NCBI GenBank assembly: GCA_902800905.1
Contig: CADCGC010000001.1
Coordinates: forward strand, 124,001-188,000
Reading direction: 5' to 3'
DNA from: an uncultured Erysipelotrichaceae bacterium
GTDB taxonomy: Bacteria; Bacillota_I; Bacilli_A; RFN20; CAG-826
Length of the DNA stretch: 64,000 nucleotides
Part shown: in pieces, positions 8,127 through 15,954 of the stretch
How positions within the stretch are numbered: position 1 is the stretch's first letter
Layout of the letters: the number at the start of each line of letters is the position of its first letter
Notes under the pieces: model-generated
The model's input: only the letters and a program-made list of their open reading frames with translations
Told to the model about the DNA's origin: nothing
The model's database searches: none
Program-made: the position numbers and the translations under genes

Positions 8127-9941
8127 ATGCAAGCATTAATGTTAGCAGCGGGTCTAGGAAAAAGACTAGCGAAATACACAAAAAACAACACCAAGTGTAT
8201 GGTGGAAGTCGCTGGAGAAAAATTAATTGATCGAGCGATTAAATCAATCAAGAAAGCAGGAATCAAACGTTTTGTTCTTGTTACTGGATATAAAGGAAAG
8301 GAATTACAAGAATATATTCTTTCTCACCATAAGGGTGAACTTGATTTTGTGTTTATTGATAACGATGTCTATAGCACCACTAACAATATCTATTCTTTTT
8401 ATCTCGCTAAAGATGAACTCGTGAAAGACGACACAATCCTACTCGAAAGCGATATCATCTTTGATGAAGACTTAATCAAAGAAGTTAAAGAAAGCGAAGA
8501 AAGTAACACAGTTGTCGTTGCTAAATATGAAAGCTGGATGGATGGCACGGTTGTGACATTAACTGAAGATAACCACATCCATAAATTTGTTGAAAAACAA
8601 AATATGAAGATTGGTCGCTTAGATCAATATTACAAGACCGTTAACGTTTATAAGTTCTCAAAAGAATTCCTCGCTAACGTATATCTTCCATTCTTAAAGA
8701 CATATATGGATATTCAAGGTTTCAATGCTTACTATGAAACCTCATTAAAATATATTTGTCAGTTACCAAATATTTCTATGAAAGCATTCTTAATGGATGA
8801 AAGACCATGGTATGAAATTGATGACGCTCAAGATTTAAATATCGCAAATATCTTATTCTCTAAAGGAGAAGAAAAATATAATCTTCTTACCTCCACCTAT
8901 GGAGGATTCTGGAGATATCCTGGATATATTGATTTCTGCTACTTAGTGAATCCATATTTCCCAAAACAAAATATGATTGAGAAAATGCAAAACGAATTCC
9001 CAATTCTTTTAAGACAATATCCTTCAGGATTAAAAACTCAAAACATGAATGCTTCTAGAACCTTTAATGTTAACGAAGAATATCTTCTTGTTGGTAATGG
9101 AGCGGCAGAGCTCATTAACGCTTTAGGGAGAGTGTTTAAAGGAAAGAAAGTGGCAGTCAACTTACCAACATTCAATGAATATGTTAGATGTTTCAAAGAA
9201 TGTCAAATAAGTGAAATTGATAATTCTTATAATGATTATGCATTAAGTAAATGCGATATAAGAAATGCCTTAAATAACAATGATGCGGTAATTATCGTCA
9301 ATCCTGAAAACCCATCAGGATATATGTTTGATAAAGATGAAATCATTGAGTTATGTGACTACGCGAAAGAAGTAGATAAAGTTCTTGTTATCGATGAGTC
9401 ATTTGAAGACTTTGCTAAAAAAGAAAGAAGATATACTTTACTTGATGATTCATTCTTAGAAAAATATCCAAACGTCATTGTCGTTAAATCAATCTCTAAA
9501 TCATTTGGAGTTCCAGGACTCCGTTTAGGTGTGCTTGCCAGTAGTGATAAATCACTCTTAAAAGATCTCAAAGAAGAGATGCAAGTGTGGAATATCAACT
9601 CCTTTGGAGAATATTACCTTCAAGTCTATAATCTCTACTCCAAAGACTATCTAGCAAGCTGTGACTTAATTGCTGAGCAAAGAGAATATATGATTTCTGA
9701 ACTTAGAAAGATCAAAGGCATCAAAGTCTACGACTCTGAAGCTAACTATGTTATGGTGGATCTTGGTAACACTAATTCAAAAGAATTATGTATCAATCTC
9801 TTAGACAACAAAAAAATCATCATCAAGGATTTGTCCACTAAGAACAAGTTTAATGGAAGAAACTTCATTAGGCTTGCAGTCAGAGATCAAAATGATAATG
9901 ATTTGCTACTAAACGAATTAAGAAAATATTTAATTAAATAA
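8127..9941 (+). CDS. Bifunctional nucleotidyltransferase (LicC/PntC-like) - CobD/HisC-like PLP enzyme
   Basis: A 604-residue fusion. Residues 1-245 are a sugar-phosphate/choline-phosphate type nucleotidyltransferase: MLAAGLGKRL, NTKCMVEV, the acidic LLESDIIFDED, and WYEIDDAQDL at its end. Residues 275-604 are a fold-type I PLP enzyme: LLVGNGAAELINALG, NPENPSG, VIDESFEDF, the PLP lysine in SISKSFGVPGLRLG, and FIRLAVRDQNDN near the C-terminus. The last motif and DESFEDF are closer to CobD-type phosphothreonine/phosphoserine decarboxylases than to HisC. Comparable fusions are known in PntC-type 2-aminoethylphosphonate cytidylyltransferases, but no pepM or ppd is nearby. AAGGAT lies nine bases before the ATG. 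Its 3' end overlaps the convergent glycosylase gene by 12 bp. Confidence 0.8.
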   Translation: MQALMLAAGLGKRLAKYTKNNTKCMVEVAGEKLIDRAIKSIKKAGIKRFVLVTGYKGKELQEYILSHHKGELDFVFIDNDVYSTTNNIYSFYLAKDELVKDDTILLESDIIFDEDLIKEVKESEESNTVVVAKYESWMDGTVVTLTEDNHIHKFVEKQNMKIGRLDQYYKTVNVYKFSKEFLANVYLPFLKTYMDIQGFNAYYETSLKYICQLPNISMKAFLMDERPWYEIDDAQDLNIANILFSKGEEKYNLLTSTYGGFWRYPGYIDFCYLVNPYFPKQNMIEKMQNEFPILLRQYPSGLKTQNMNASRTFNVNEEYLLVGNGAAELINALGRVFKGKKVAVNLPTFNEYVRCFKECQISEIDNSYNDYALSKCDIRNALNNNDAVIIVNPENPSGYMFDKDEIIELCDYAKEVDKVLVIDESFEDFAKKERRYTLLDDSFLEKYPNVIVVKSISKSFGVPGLRLGVLASSDKSLLKDLKEEMQVWNINSFGEYYLQVYNLYSKDYLASCDLIAEQREYMISELRKIKGIKVYDSEANYVMVDLGNTNSKELCINLLDNKKIIIKDLSTKNKFNGRNFIRLAVRDQNDNDLLLNELRKYLIK

Positions 9942-10415
9942 AATAGAATAAGATTCCACTAAGTCACTTAACTTCATCTTCGCATTAGCTGGAGAAGAAG
10001 ATGGTAGATAAAAAGTAGGAATATTAACAAGTTGTTTCAAATATTTTTCAAATAAAGAAGAGGCCTTACCACCGGTGACGCCGATTCTTTTTATATTTGG
10101 GTATCTTGTTAATATAGAAACAATATCAATAGGAGTAACGTTCTTAATTGAAGAATCACTACTATTATTAATCTCACATCTTTCAATCACATCATATAAA
10201 GCGATGTGGTGTCGTCTTAAGAATTCTTTTCTTTCGCTCGTGGTCTTAGGCTCATCTTCTAAAAATATCTTACTTAATGTAAGAAAGAATCTATTTTGTT
10301 TATGAGCATAATAAAATCCTTCTTCTCGACTTTTGATGCTTGGAAAAGAACCAAGGATAAGTATAGAAGAATCTTCATCAATAAATATTGGTAAAGAAGA
10401 ATGATCCACTAGCAT
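9930..10415 (-). CDS. DNA-deoxyinosine (hypoxanthine) glycosylase, UDG superfamily family 6
   Basis: A 161-residue glycosylase that excises deaminated adenine (hypoxanthine) from DNA. The family pattern is clear: ILGSFPSIKSREEGFYYAHKQNRFF, then LYDVIERCEINNSSDSSI, GVTGGKASSLFEKY and the C-terminal LPSSSPANAKM. The usual form of the last motif is PSTSPANA, so this copy differs slightly. It is the last gene of a tight three-gene operon (7-bp overlap with the membrane protein upstream), and its end overlaps the convergent fusion gene. Confidence 0.85.
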   Translation of the reverse strand: MLVDHSSLPIFIDEDSSILILGSFPSIKSREEGFYYAHKQNRFFLTLSKIFLEDEPKTTSERKEFLRRHHIALYDVIERCEINNSSDSSIKNVTPIDIVSILTRYPNIKRIGVTGGKASSLFEKYLKQLVNIPTFYLPSSSPANAKMKLSDLVESYSILFN

Positions 10416-11155
10416 GATTTCTTTTTGTTTAAGACTTTAACAACAGTACCAGCTAAGAATAAGACAAAGCTTAAAGAAATAAAGATAAGAACAAAGACAT
10501 TAATCTCTTCTTCCCATCTCATAATAATTAAAGTGACATCAAAGAAGATTGCAGCGAATATTGCCCAAGAGATAAATAAGTCATCTCTTTCATTAAATAA
10601 AAGAAGCAAGAGATATGTAAATACACCTACTAATATAAAAGAGGCAACTCCTTCAATAATATGGAAATAAACATGAGCCTCAATCAAAGATTGATACATC
10701 ACTGGTATCGCCATCGAAAAAGAGACAAGATAGCTAAAAGATAACCACTTTAGTAAAGCATTGCCTTTATTCATAATCACTTTAAGAAGAATGCCCACTA
10801 TTAAGATTCCATAGGAAATAAACTGCACTACCGAGATTGTGTAATGAGTGTGAACCATCCCAGAAAGTAGAAGTATCCCACTAGCGAAGCATAAGTAATT
10901 GAAATTGATATTCTCATTAAAAATGAATAACGCTTTTAATGAGTCTCGACATTTTAATAATAGGAACACTAACCAACCGACGATAGATAGGAACACCAAA
11001 GTATAGACATATCCATCAAAAGCGTTCCCATAGATATTGATTCCATTAGCAAAAGAAAGAGAAACACTAACAACTCTTTCAACAAGCAAAATGATGAAAT
11101 ATAAATAGAAAGATAAATTAATTAAATATGTAAGAACTCGATTATTTTTACTCAT
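10409..11155 (-). CDS. Polytopic membrane protein, unknown function
   Basis: 248 residues with about seven strongly hydrophobic helices, a short Lys/Arg-rich cytoplasmic tail (VVKVLNKKKSC) and no enzymatic motif. A histidine-containing segment MVHTHYTISVVQF lies in the third or fourth helix. It overlaps the alpha/beta hydrolase gene by 4 bp upstream and the deoxyinosine glycosylase by 7 bp downstream, so the three are one translational unit. Function unknown. Confidence 0.65.
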   Translation of the reverse strand: MSKNNRVLTYLINLSFYLYFIILLVERVVSVSLSFANGINIYGNAFDGYVYTLVFLSIVGWLVFLLLKCRDSLKALFIFNENINFNYLCFASGILLLSGMVHTHYTISVVQFISYGILIVGILLKVIMNKGNALLKWLSFSYLVSFSMAIPVMYQSLIEAHVYFHIIEGVASFILVGVFTYLLLLLFNERDDLFISWAIFAAIFFDVTLIIMRWEEEINVFVLIFISLSFVLFLAGTVVKVLNKKKSC

Positions 11156-11898
11156 CTGTGTTTTCTCCTTTCAATCCATTTAATGATTTCTTTAACAAAC
11201 GGATATTCATTGTCTTTATCCTTATGAGCGCTCCCCTCACAGTGACCTCCATGTAGTAATACTTGGTCTAATACTAAGTTGTTATTAAATGATAAAACAC
11301 TCTTAATAAGAAGTTGATTTTGCTCATATCGATTAGGTAAATCATTGTCATAAAGAATGAATAAAGATGAAGCGATATTAACATGCTCATCAACGTAATA
11401 TAAAGGGGCTAATTCATCAATACGTTGTAATAATGGATTTAATCCCTTTTCAATTCTCATGATATTGAAATGAGATGTTGGTTGTCCACTTTCAAATATC
11501 CAGCCTTTGATTCTTGAAGCATCAACACCTTCATTAATGAAATATTCTTTGTTAAAACAAAGCATCATTGCTAAATAAGCACCCGCACTAGTGCCACTAA
11601 TATAGATGTCTTGTTCTTTAAATTCATTTAAGACATATTTAATAGCTTTCGCTCCTTCAATTAGATATGAAGGAAATTTAGTGTTTGGATATAAAGAATA
11701 ATTAACATTAACAAATGTATATTCTTTACTAGCAAACGATTCTGATATCTCCACTAGGTGAGGATCATATTTATCTCCACACTCAAAACCACCGCCATGG
11801 AAATAGACAATTACTGCCTTTTCTTTTTCAGCGTAATAGATGTCTAGTTTGTCTAATGGAGAAATATTTGAATAAACAATATCTTTTTTGGTTTTCAT
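11152..11898 (-). CDS. Alpha/beta hydrolase, esterase/lipase of the HSL type
   Basis: 248 residues with the oxyanion-hole motif YFHGGGFECG near residue 32 and the nucleophile elbow ISGTSAGAYLAMML near 100. A likely catalytic Asp is in LYDNDLPN and a His in LHGGHCEGSAH near the end. There is no signal peptide, so it is cytoplasmic. The fold and HGGG motif match small esterases and carboxylesterases, and the substrate is unknown. First gene of the overlapping triplet with the membrane protein and the glycosylase. Confidence 0.8.
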   Translation of the reverse strand: MKTKKDIVYSNISPLDKLDIYYAEKEKAVIVYFHGGGFECGDKYDPHLVEISESFASKEYTFVNVNYSLYPNTKFPSYLIEGAKAIKYVLNEFKEQDIYISGTSAGAYLAMMLCFNKEYFINEGVDASRIKGWIFESGQPTSHFNIMRIEKGLNPLLQRIDELAPLYYVDEHVNIASSLFILYDNDLPNRYEQNQLLIKSVLSFNNNLVLDQVLLHGGHCEGSAHKDKDNEYPFVKEIIKWIERRKHR

Positions 11899-11918
11899 CA
11901 GTTAATACCTATATTTAA

Positions 11919-12767
11919 TTAATTCAAATAATTAGAGGTAATTGAAACAAAGAAATCTTTGTTCCAAAGTGATAATTTGTTTTCATTTTTAATAAAAGAC
12001 GAACAATCTTTTTTTGCCTCTTCAAAATCAACAGAATCAAGTCTATTAATTAAATCGGCTTTAAGATTATCAATGTTGTAATCACAATCGCTTTTTAAAA
12101 ACCCTGTTTGAATTAATGAGTTTTTCAAAAGGTCCATATTTGGTTTTGTCCCCCTATTTAAATAGAAGACATAATCATAATAGTCTCTACCTTTTGTCCA
12201 GTTTCTGCATAATAACGCATGTAACTTTCCGGCAAGTAAAGATGATTCATCATAAATAAGGACTCGATAAGGAGATGGAAACAATCCATATTTATATTCA
12301 AACGTCGCTCCTGAAGGAGGATTGGTATCAATTTCAATTTTTACTTTGATCGAAGATATATGTCCTAGTCTTTTTGATAATTCTTCGTTAAGGCCAATAT
12401 TTATTAAATTTGTAATTGTATCTCCTTTAACAAACGCACTCTGAACTGCTCCAATCGATTTTTTGCTTTGAACAGAGACAGCTAATCCAAAAGCGTTCAT
12501 ATTCTTTTCAATAGCAGGTAAATAATCATCCAAGGAAAAATTCTTATCTTTCTTGATAAGAGAGAAGTCTAAATCTTCGCTAGCGCGATCTAAATCATAA
12601 AAAATTCTTAATGCGGTTCCACCCAAAAAAGCTACTTTTGTAAAAAAATCGGTTTTACTTAGTGAAAATAGCGTGAGCTCTTGAATCACTTCTCTAATCG
12701 CATTTATATATTCTTTGTTGGTGGTTGCTTTATATTGATTAATTCTATTTAACAAAATGTTTTCCAT
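11919..12767 (-). CDS. AbiEii-type nucleotidyltransferase toxin (copy 1)
   Basis: About 282 residues of the AbiEii/COG2253 nucleotidyltransferase family. The polymerase-beta-like core GGTALRIFYDLDRASEDLDF is at about 52-71, and the second family motif LLAGKLHALLCRNWTKGRDYYDY is near 200. AbiE toxins modify RNA with nucleotides and are held in check by AbiEi. The start at 12767 is fixed by GGAGG nine bases upstream. The frame open to 12791 has no such site. It overlaps the antitoxin gene by 23 bp. A second AbiE pair occurs near 25 kb. Confidence 0.87.
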   Translation of the reverse strand: MENILLNRINQYKATTNKEYINAIREVIQELTLFSLSKTDFFTKVAFLGGTALRIFYDLDRASEDLDFSLIKKDKNFSLDDYLPAIEKNMNAFGLAVSVQSKKSIGAVQSAFVKGDTITNLINIGLNEELSKRLGHISSIKVKIEIDTNPPSGATFEYKYGLFPSPYRVLIYDESSLLAGKLHALLCRNWTKGRDYYDYVFYLNRGTKPNMDLLKNSLIQTGFLKSDCDYNIDNLKADLINRLDSVDFEEAKKDCSSFIKNENKLSLWNKDFFVSITSNYLN

Positions 12768-13350
12768 TTTTAATGTCCTCCAATAGTGCAATAAAGTATT
12801 TGTGATTAACTGTTTTATATTTTTTTGATAGCTCGATTAGTTTGTCAAAATCTAACGAAAGAAATTCATCAATATCAATTCTTAAAGAATCAAATAAAAG
12901 ACTTTGTATTTTCTTTTTACTATGAATAGGAGAAAGAATATATAAATAATCGCAAATGGCTTTTTCTTTCGTTGCAATTAAATAAGAATAGCCCGATTCT
13001 TGAATCCATTTGGTTTCTAAATAGAAAACAGAAGATGGAACATCGCGATATGAATATCTCCCAAATTGATTCGTGTATTTTGTAATATGTTTTTGACCAG
13101 TTGTTGCGTTTGTAAACTCAACAGCAAATTCAGGAATTAAACCATAAATTGATAAAGCATATTCAAAAGATAAATATGATGGAGATTTAATATATTGAGA
13201 CAAAAGATATCCAGGGACATCTTTTTCTGTTTCATATAAACCTTTTTTAATTAAAAAATAATTACCTTTTTCTATTTCTCTTTTAATTTTCATTTTAGGG
13301 ACTTTATAGTCACCATATTTATTCATTAATTCTTGAGTAGAAATTACCAT
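12745..13350 (-). CDS. AbiEi-type antitoxin / transcriptional regulator (copy 1)
   Basis: 201 residues. The N-terminal winged HTH (TQELMNKYGDYKVPKMKIKR) is followed by the AbiEi-type block KGLYETEKDVPGYLLSQYIK, then SYLSFEYALSIYGLIPE and a later ATKEKAICDYLYIL. This is the layout of type IV AbiEi antitoxins. GGTGAG lies just before the ATG. An inverted repeat at 13363-13383 lies within 15-35 bp of the start and is a natural site for autoregulation. Paired with AbiEii immediately downstream. Confidence 0.83.
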   Translation of the reverse strand: MVISTQELMNKYGDYKVPKMKIKREIEKGNYFLIKKGLYETEKDVPGYLLSQYIKSPSYLSFEYALSIYGLIPEFAVEFTNATTGQKHITKYTNQFGRYSYRDVPSSVFYLETKWIQESGYSYLIATKEKAICDYLYILSPIHSKKKIQSLLFDSLRIDIDEFLSLDFDKLIELSKKYKTVNHKYFIALLEDIKNGKHFVK

Positions 13351-13362
13351 ATTTGCTCACCT

Positions 13363-13383
13363 AAGTATAAAATTACTATACTT
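13363..13383 (-). promoter_or_regulatory. Inverted repeat operator of the first AbiE pair
   Basis: AAGTATA and TATACTT are separated by 7 bp. The minus strand also offers TATAGT and TATACT as -10 hexamers inside the repeat, so repressor binding would block the promoter. AbiEi proteins are known to bind inverted repeats in their own promoters. Confidence 0.45.
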
Positions 13384-13412
13384 TCATGAGTAAAACAATA
13401 TATTTTTGATTA

Positions 13413-13736
13413 TTATTGTCTTTTGTGTAACCTTTTTAGCGCAAATTTCGCTGTTTCTAAATCAATGTCGCCACGTTTATATAGCCTAAATATTTTCTTA
13501 GCTTCTTCACTTGGAGGAACTCCATCAACTGTCGCAATCGCTGTTGCAAAGGCTAAGTCTTCATCTTCTTTTGAAGGAATAGATAATTCAAAAGGAAAGC
13601 CATTATGATTAACTGTTGCTGTTAAAAACAGCGTAATAGCCTGACTAGTTGTTAAACCTAGTCTAGAAAAAATATAATCAGCTTGCTCTTTAATGTCTTG
13701 TGTCACTCTTGTGTGAACTGTTTCTGTTTTTGCCAT
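13413..13736 (-). CDS. RelB/DinJ family antitoxin, orphan
   Basis: 107 residues from the ATG at 13736. GGTGAG lies five bases upstream, and the longer open frame to 13844 is not used. The N-terminal RHH sequence TVHTRVTQDIKEQADYIFSRLGL, followed by TTSQAITLFLTATVNHNGFPF, is diagnostic for RelB/DinJ. The C-terminus, with VDGVPPSEEAKKIFRLYKRG, is longer than in short DinJ proteins. No RelE/YafQ toxin gene lies on either side, so it is an orphan. Its promoter region carries one copy of a 42-bp repeat also found before the DUF234 ATPase gene. Confidence 0.82.
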   Translation of the reverse strand: MAKTETVHTRVTQDIKEQADYIFSRLGLTTSQAITLFLTATVNHNGFPFELSIPSKEDEDLAFATAIATVDGVPPSEEAKKIFRLYKRGDIDLETAKFALKRLHKRQ

Positions 13737-13798
13737 ATTTCTCACCCAGTAATATTGTATCACGATTGCGACACAAAGGCATTTTATATTTGATAAAT

Positions 13799-13840
13799 TT
13801 TCTATGAATTCAAATTCAATGAAAATAAATTCATTAAAAA
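13799..13840 (-). repeat. 42-bp direct repeat, copy 1 (upstream of relB-like gene)
   Basis: Identical over 42 bp to 15240-15281. On the minus strand it contains two consecutive TTGAAT hexamers usable as -35 boxes and an AATGAA/TTCATT hairpin. It lies 63 bp before the RelB-like start, and the stop codon of the DUF234 ATPase gene (13834-13836) is inside it. Confidence 0.85.
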
Positions 13841-15204
13841 TCAAAACTATATAAATCGTTTGGATCTATACAAGATTCGTCTTTCTTTTCATAACCAGAA
13901 ATAGAGAGGAAATGAACACTATTGACGTCTAGTTCAGTAATGCGTTTCACTTGTTCTTTTTCTTTAAACATCTCTATTTTGGTAAGTAAATGATCAGGTT
14001 TATAATATTTCACTTCAACAATATCATAGGTGTTATTGCTTAATTTCAAAGCAACATCAAACTCTCCGTTTTTCCTATTAACTTTATCGTTATAGTGATA
14101 TCTTCCAATATTGATGATGTCGTTTCTTTTCCCACTTAATGATAATAAAGAATAATATTGCCTAACTTGTTCCTCAAATCTAAATGAAATGAATTTGTTA
14201 ATCGTATTAGCAATATAGTTATCATAAATAGTGTCTTTATTAATAACTTCTAAAAGTGAAATATTAGAGTACACAAATGTGTAGAAAAATCTAATCGCAT
14301 TATCTTTTAATTCATAGGTTGATAATTTTGGGTTATCCAATTTATTTATAGGGTTAGTCTTATCAAGGAGCCCCATTTCAATAAGGGTTTTGAGTCTTTT
14401 GAACATATTCCCGTTCTTTTGAACTCCAAGTCCAGTTTCAATCTCCGTAAGAGTGTTCTTGCCATTTTTCAAAAAAGAACATAGTTCTTTAATTGATAAC
14501 GCTGGAGAGAGATCAGTAAACAATATTTTGTTCGCGTAATTAAAGACATCGTTATCAATTGTTAAAAAGGTATTCATGATATTCTCTTTTAACGATAAAG
14601 ATGGGTCAATCTCCTTTAACACAAATGGAGAACCGCCAAAAATAGAATAAAACGCTACTTTGTTATATAAGTCCTTATTTGGATAAAAATATGAAGCTTC
14701 AACATAATTAAGCTCTTCGAGCAATAAAGAATGATGAATCCTGCCATATAAAGGATTTCCTTCATTTAATAAAGAAGACATAATTCTAATTTGTGATCCA
14801 CATAAAATAAGATGGATATTAGTTAAATAGTTATCACAGACATTTTGAAAATCAGAATCGATGATTTTTGAATCAGTATAGGTAGATAAATAACAATATT
14901 CATCAATAACAATATATAAAGGCTTGTTAAGTAAGTTTAAGATATAAAAAATTTGGCTAAAACTTGTTGCATTAATTCTTTCTTTGATCACTCCAAAATA
15001 AATTAGAGCGTTTTCAAATTGGAGAAGATTAAATTCAAGACTATTTTCATAACATTGAAAATATAAGAACGAATGATTCTTTAGCGATTCTTTAATCAAA
15101 GCAGTCTTTCCCACTCTTCTTTTACCATATAGTAAAAAAGCACCTGAAGGACCATCAACATATTTTTTAAGAACTTCTAATTCTTTTTTTCTTCCAACAA
15201 ACAT
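13834..15204 (-). CDS. ATP-binding protein of the ATPase_2 / DUF234 family
   Basis: 456 residues. The Walker A motif is in YGKRRVGKTALIKE near residue 30 and Walker B in LYIVIDEYCYL near 115. HLILCGSQIRIM and EGNPLYGRIHHS follow, as usual in archaeal-type STAND-like ATPases. The C-terminal DUF234 part contains GEFDVALKL and YDIVEVKYYKP, an E..D...ExK arrangement resembling a PD-(D/E)xK nuclease core. Function in cells is not established. Start at 15204 from GGAG nine bases upstream. It is bracketed by the 42-bp direct repeat, one copy at its promoter and one across its stop codon. Confidence 0.8.
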   Translation of the reverse strand: MFVGRKKELEVLKKYVDGPSGAFLLYGKRRVGKTALIKESLKNHSFLYFQCYENSLEFNLLQFENALIYFGVIKERINATSFSQIFYILNLLNKPLYIVIDEYCYLSTYTDSKIIDSDFQNVCDNYLTNIHLILCGSQIRIMSSLLNEGNPLYGRIHHSLLLEELNYVEASYFYPNKDLYNKVAFYSIFGGSPFVLKEIDPSLSLKENIMNTFLTIDNDVFNYANKILFTDLSPALSIKELCSFLKNGKNTLTEIETGLGVQKNGNMFKRLKTLIEMGLLDKTNPINKLDNPKLSTYELKDNAIRFFYTFVYSNISLLEVINKDTIYDNYIANTINKFISFRFEEQVRQYYSLLSLSGKRNDIINIGRYHYNDKVNRKNGEFDVALKLSNNTYDIVEVKYYKPDHLLTKIEMFKEKEQVKRITELDVNSVHFLSISGYEKKDESCIDPNDLYSFDF

Positions 15205-15239
15205 ACATAACATCTCCAATCTTTCAATATCATTATAAA

Positions 15240-15281
15240 TTTCTATGAATTCAAATTCAATGAAAATAAATTCATTAAAAA
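15240..15281 (-). repeat. 42-bp direct repeat, copy 2 (promoter of DUF234 ATPase gene)
   Basis: Identical to 13799-13840. Read on the minus strand, the first TTGAAT in the repeat is followed after 17 bp by TATAAT just outside it (about 15231-15236), giving a good promoter for the ATPase gene starting at 15204. Confidence 0.8.
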
Positions 15282-15296
15282 ATAAATGATTAATTC

Positions 15297-15327
15297 AAAT
15301 AAAAAGAGGCTCAATAATGAAACCTCT
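15297..15327 (-). terminator. Rho-independent terminator after the RHH-nucleotidyltransferase gene
   Basis: AGAGG (minus strand, 15327-15323) pairs with CCTCT (15309-15305) and is followed by TTTTTATTT. The rest of 15282-15414 holds a short open stretch reading NTTLNDINQLLNYCDYILGD on the minus strand without a credible start. No gene is called there. Confidence 0.55.
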
Positions 15328-15414
15328 ATTGTTCGTCACCTAAGATATAATCACAATAATTCAAAAGCTGGTTTATATCATTGAGTGTAGTATTCCACAC
15401 TCTATGTTCCGCGC

Positions 15415-15870
15415 TTAATGTATTTTGATCTTGTCTTCTTCCAATTGTTCTTTAAAATAATCATCCATCTTAGATCCTATGAAAACAATATCAACTTCTT
15501 TTCCTAGCGCTTCAATTAATTCGTCTTCTAAGAAACCTTGATCAATAAATGTTTTTATATTTCCAGCTTCACAATAAATATCAACATCACTATCTCTATT
15601 AGCGTCTCCTCTCGCGTAGCTACCAAACAAATACACTTCGTTAATATTATGTTTTTTTAATATTGGAAGGATTCTATCTTTGATTTGTTTAATTGTGAGA
15701 ACACCTGGATTGATATCACTTTCAATTAAAGAATGAATATAAGCGTTCATACTAGGAACAGACATCAATTTGTCGATAATCTCAACATCATCTTTTCTCA
15801 CTCTAAAAGGAAACATCTTGTAGGTGTTTTTATTGTAATTGCCAATATATTCTTTTTGATTGAATGACAT
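15415..15870 (-). CDS. Ribbon-helix-helix plus MNT nucleotidyltransferase protein (antitoxin-like)
   Basis: 151 residues from the ATG at 15870. AAGGAT lies eight bases upstream, and the longer frame from 15903 crosses the operator. Residues 1-60, with FPFRVRKDDVEIIDKLMSVPSMNAYIHSL, look like an RHH/MetJ-type DNA-binding segment. Residues 75-150 form a minimal nucleotidyltransferase with VYLFGSYARGDANRDSDVDI, the GSxARG...SDxD core. Such MNT proteins are usually antitoxins of HEPN ribonucleases, but no HEPN gene adjoins. An 18-bp perfect palindrome directly upstream suggests autoregulation. Confidence 0.78.
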   Translation of the reverse strand: MSFNQKEYIGNYNKNTYKMFPFRVRKDDVEIIDKLMSVPSMNAYIHSLIESDINPGVLTIKQIKDRILPILKKHNINEVYLFGSYARGDANRDSDVDIYCEAGNIKTFIDQGFLEDELIEALGKEVDIVFIGSKMDDYFKEQLEEDKIKIH

Positions 15871-15889
15871 ATAGAAATATCCTTTTCGT

Positions 15890-15907
15890 ACATATGATAT
15901 CATATGT
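15890..15907 (-). promoter_or_regulatory. Perfect 18-bp palindrome, operator candidate
   Basis: ACATATGATATCATATGT is its own reverse complement. It lies 20 bp upstream of the RHH-nucleotidyltransferase start and includes TATGAT as a possible -10 hexamer. RHH repressors bind short palindromes of this kind. Confidence 0.6.
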
Positions 15908-15954
15908 TAATTAGAATATCAAAACATATCTCTATGATATTCAATATATCGAAT

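Noticed and set aside
8127-9941. Assignment of the fusion as a phosphonate-pathway PntC
   Set aside because: Domain order fits, but no pepM or ppd is in the window and the C-terminal motifs look CobD-like, so a specific PntC name was not given.
15282-15414. Startless open stretch (NTTLNDINQLLNYCDYILGD) considered as a HEPN remnant
   Set aside because: Too short, no start codon, and the similarity to HEPN N-termini is only impressionistic.
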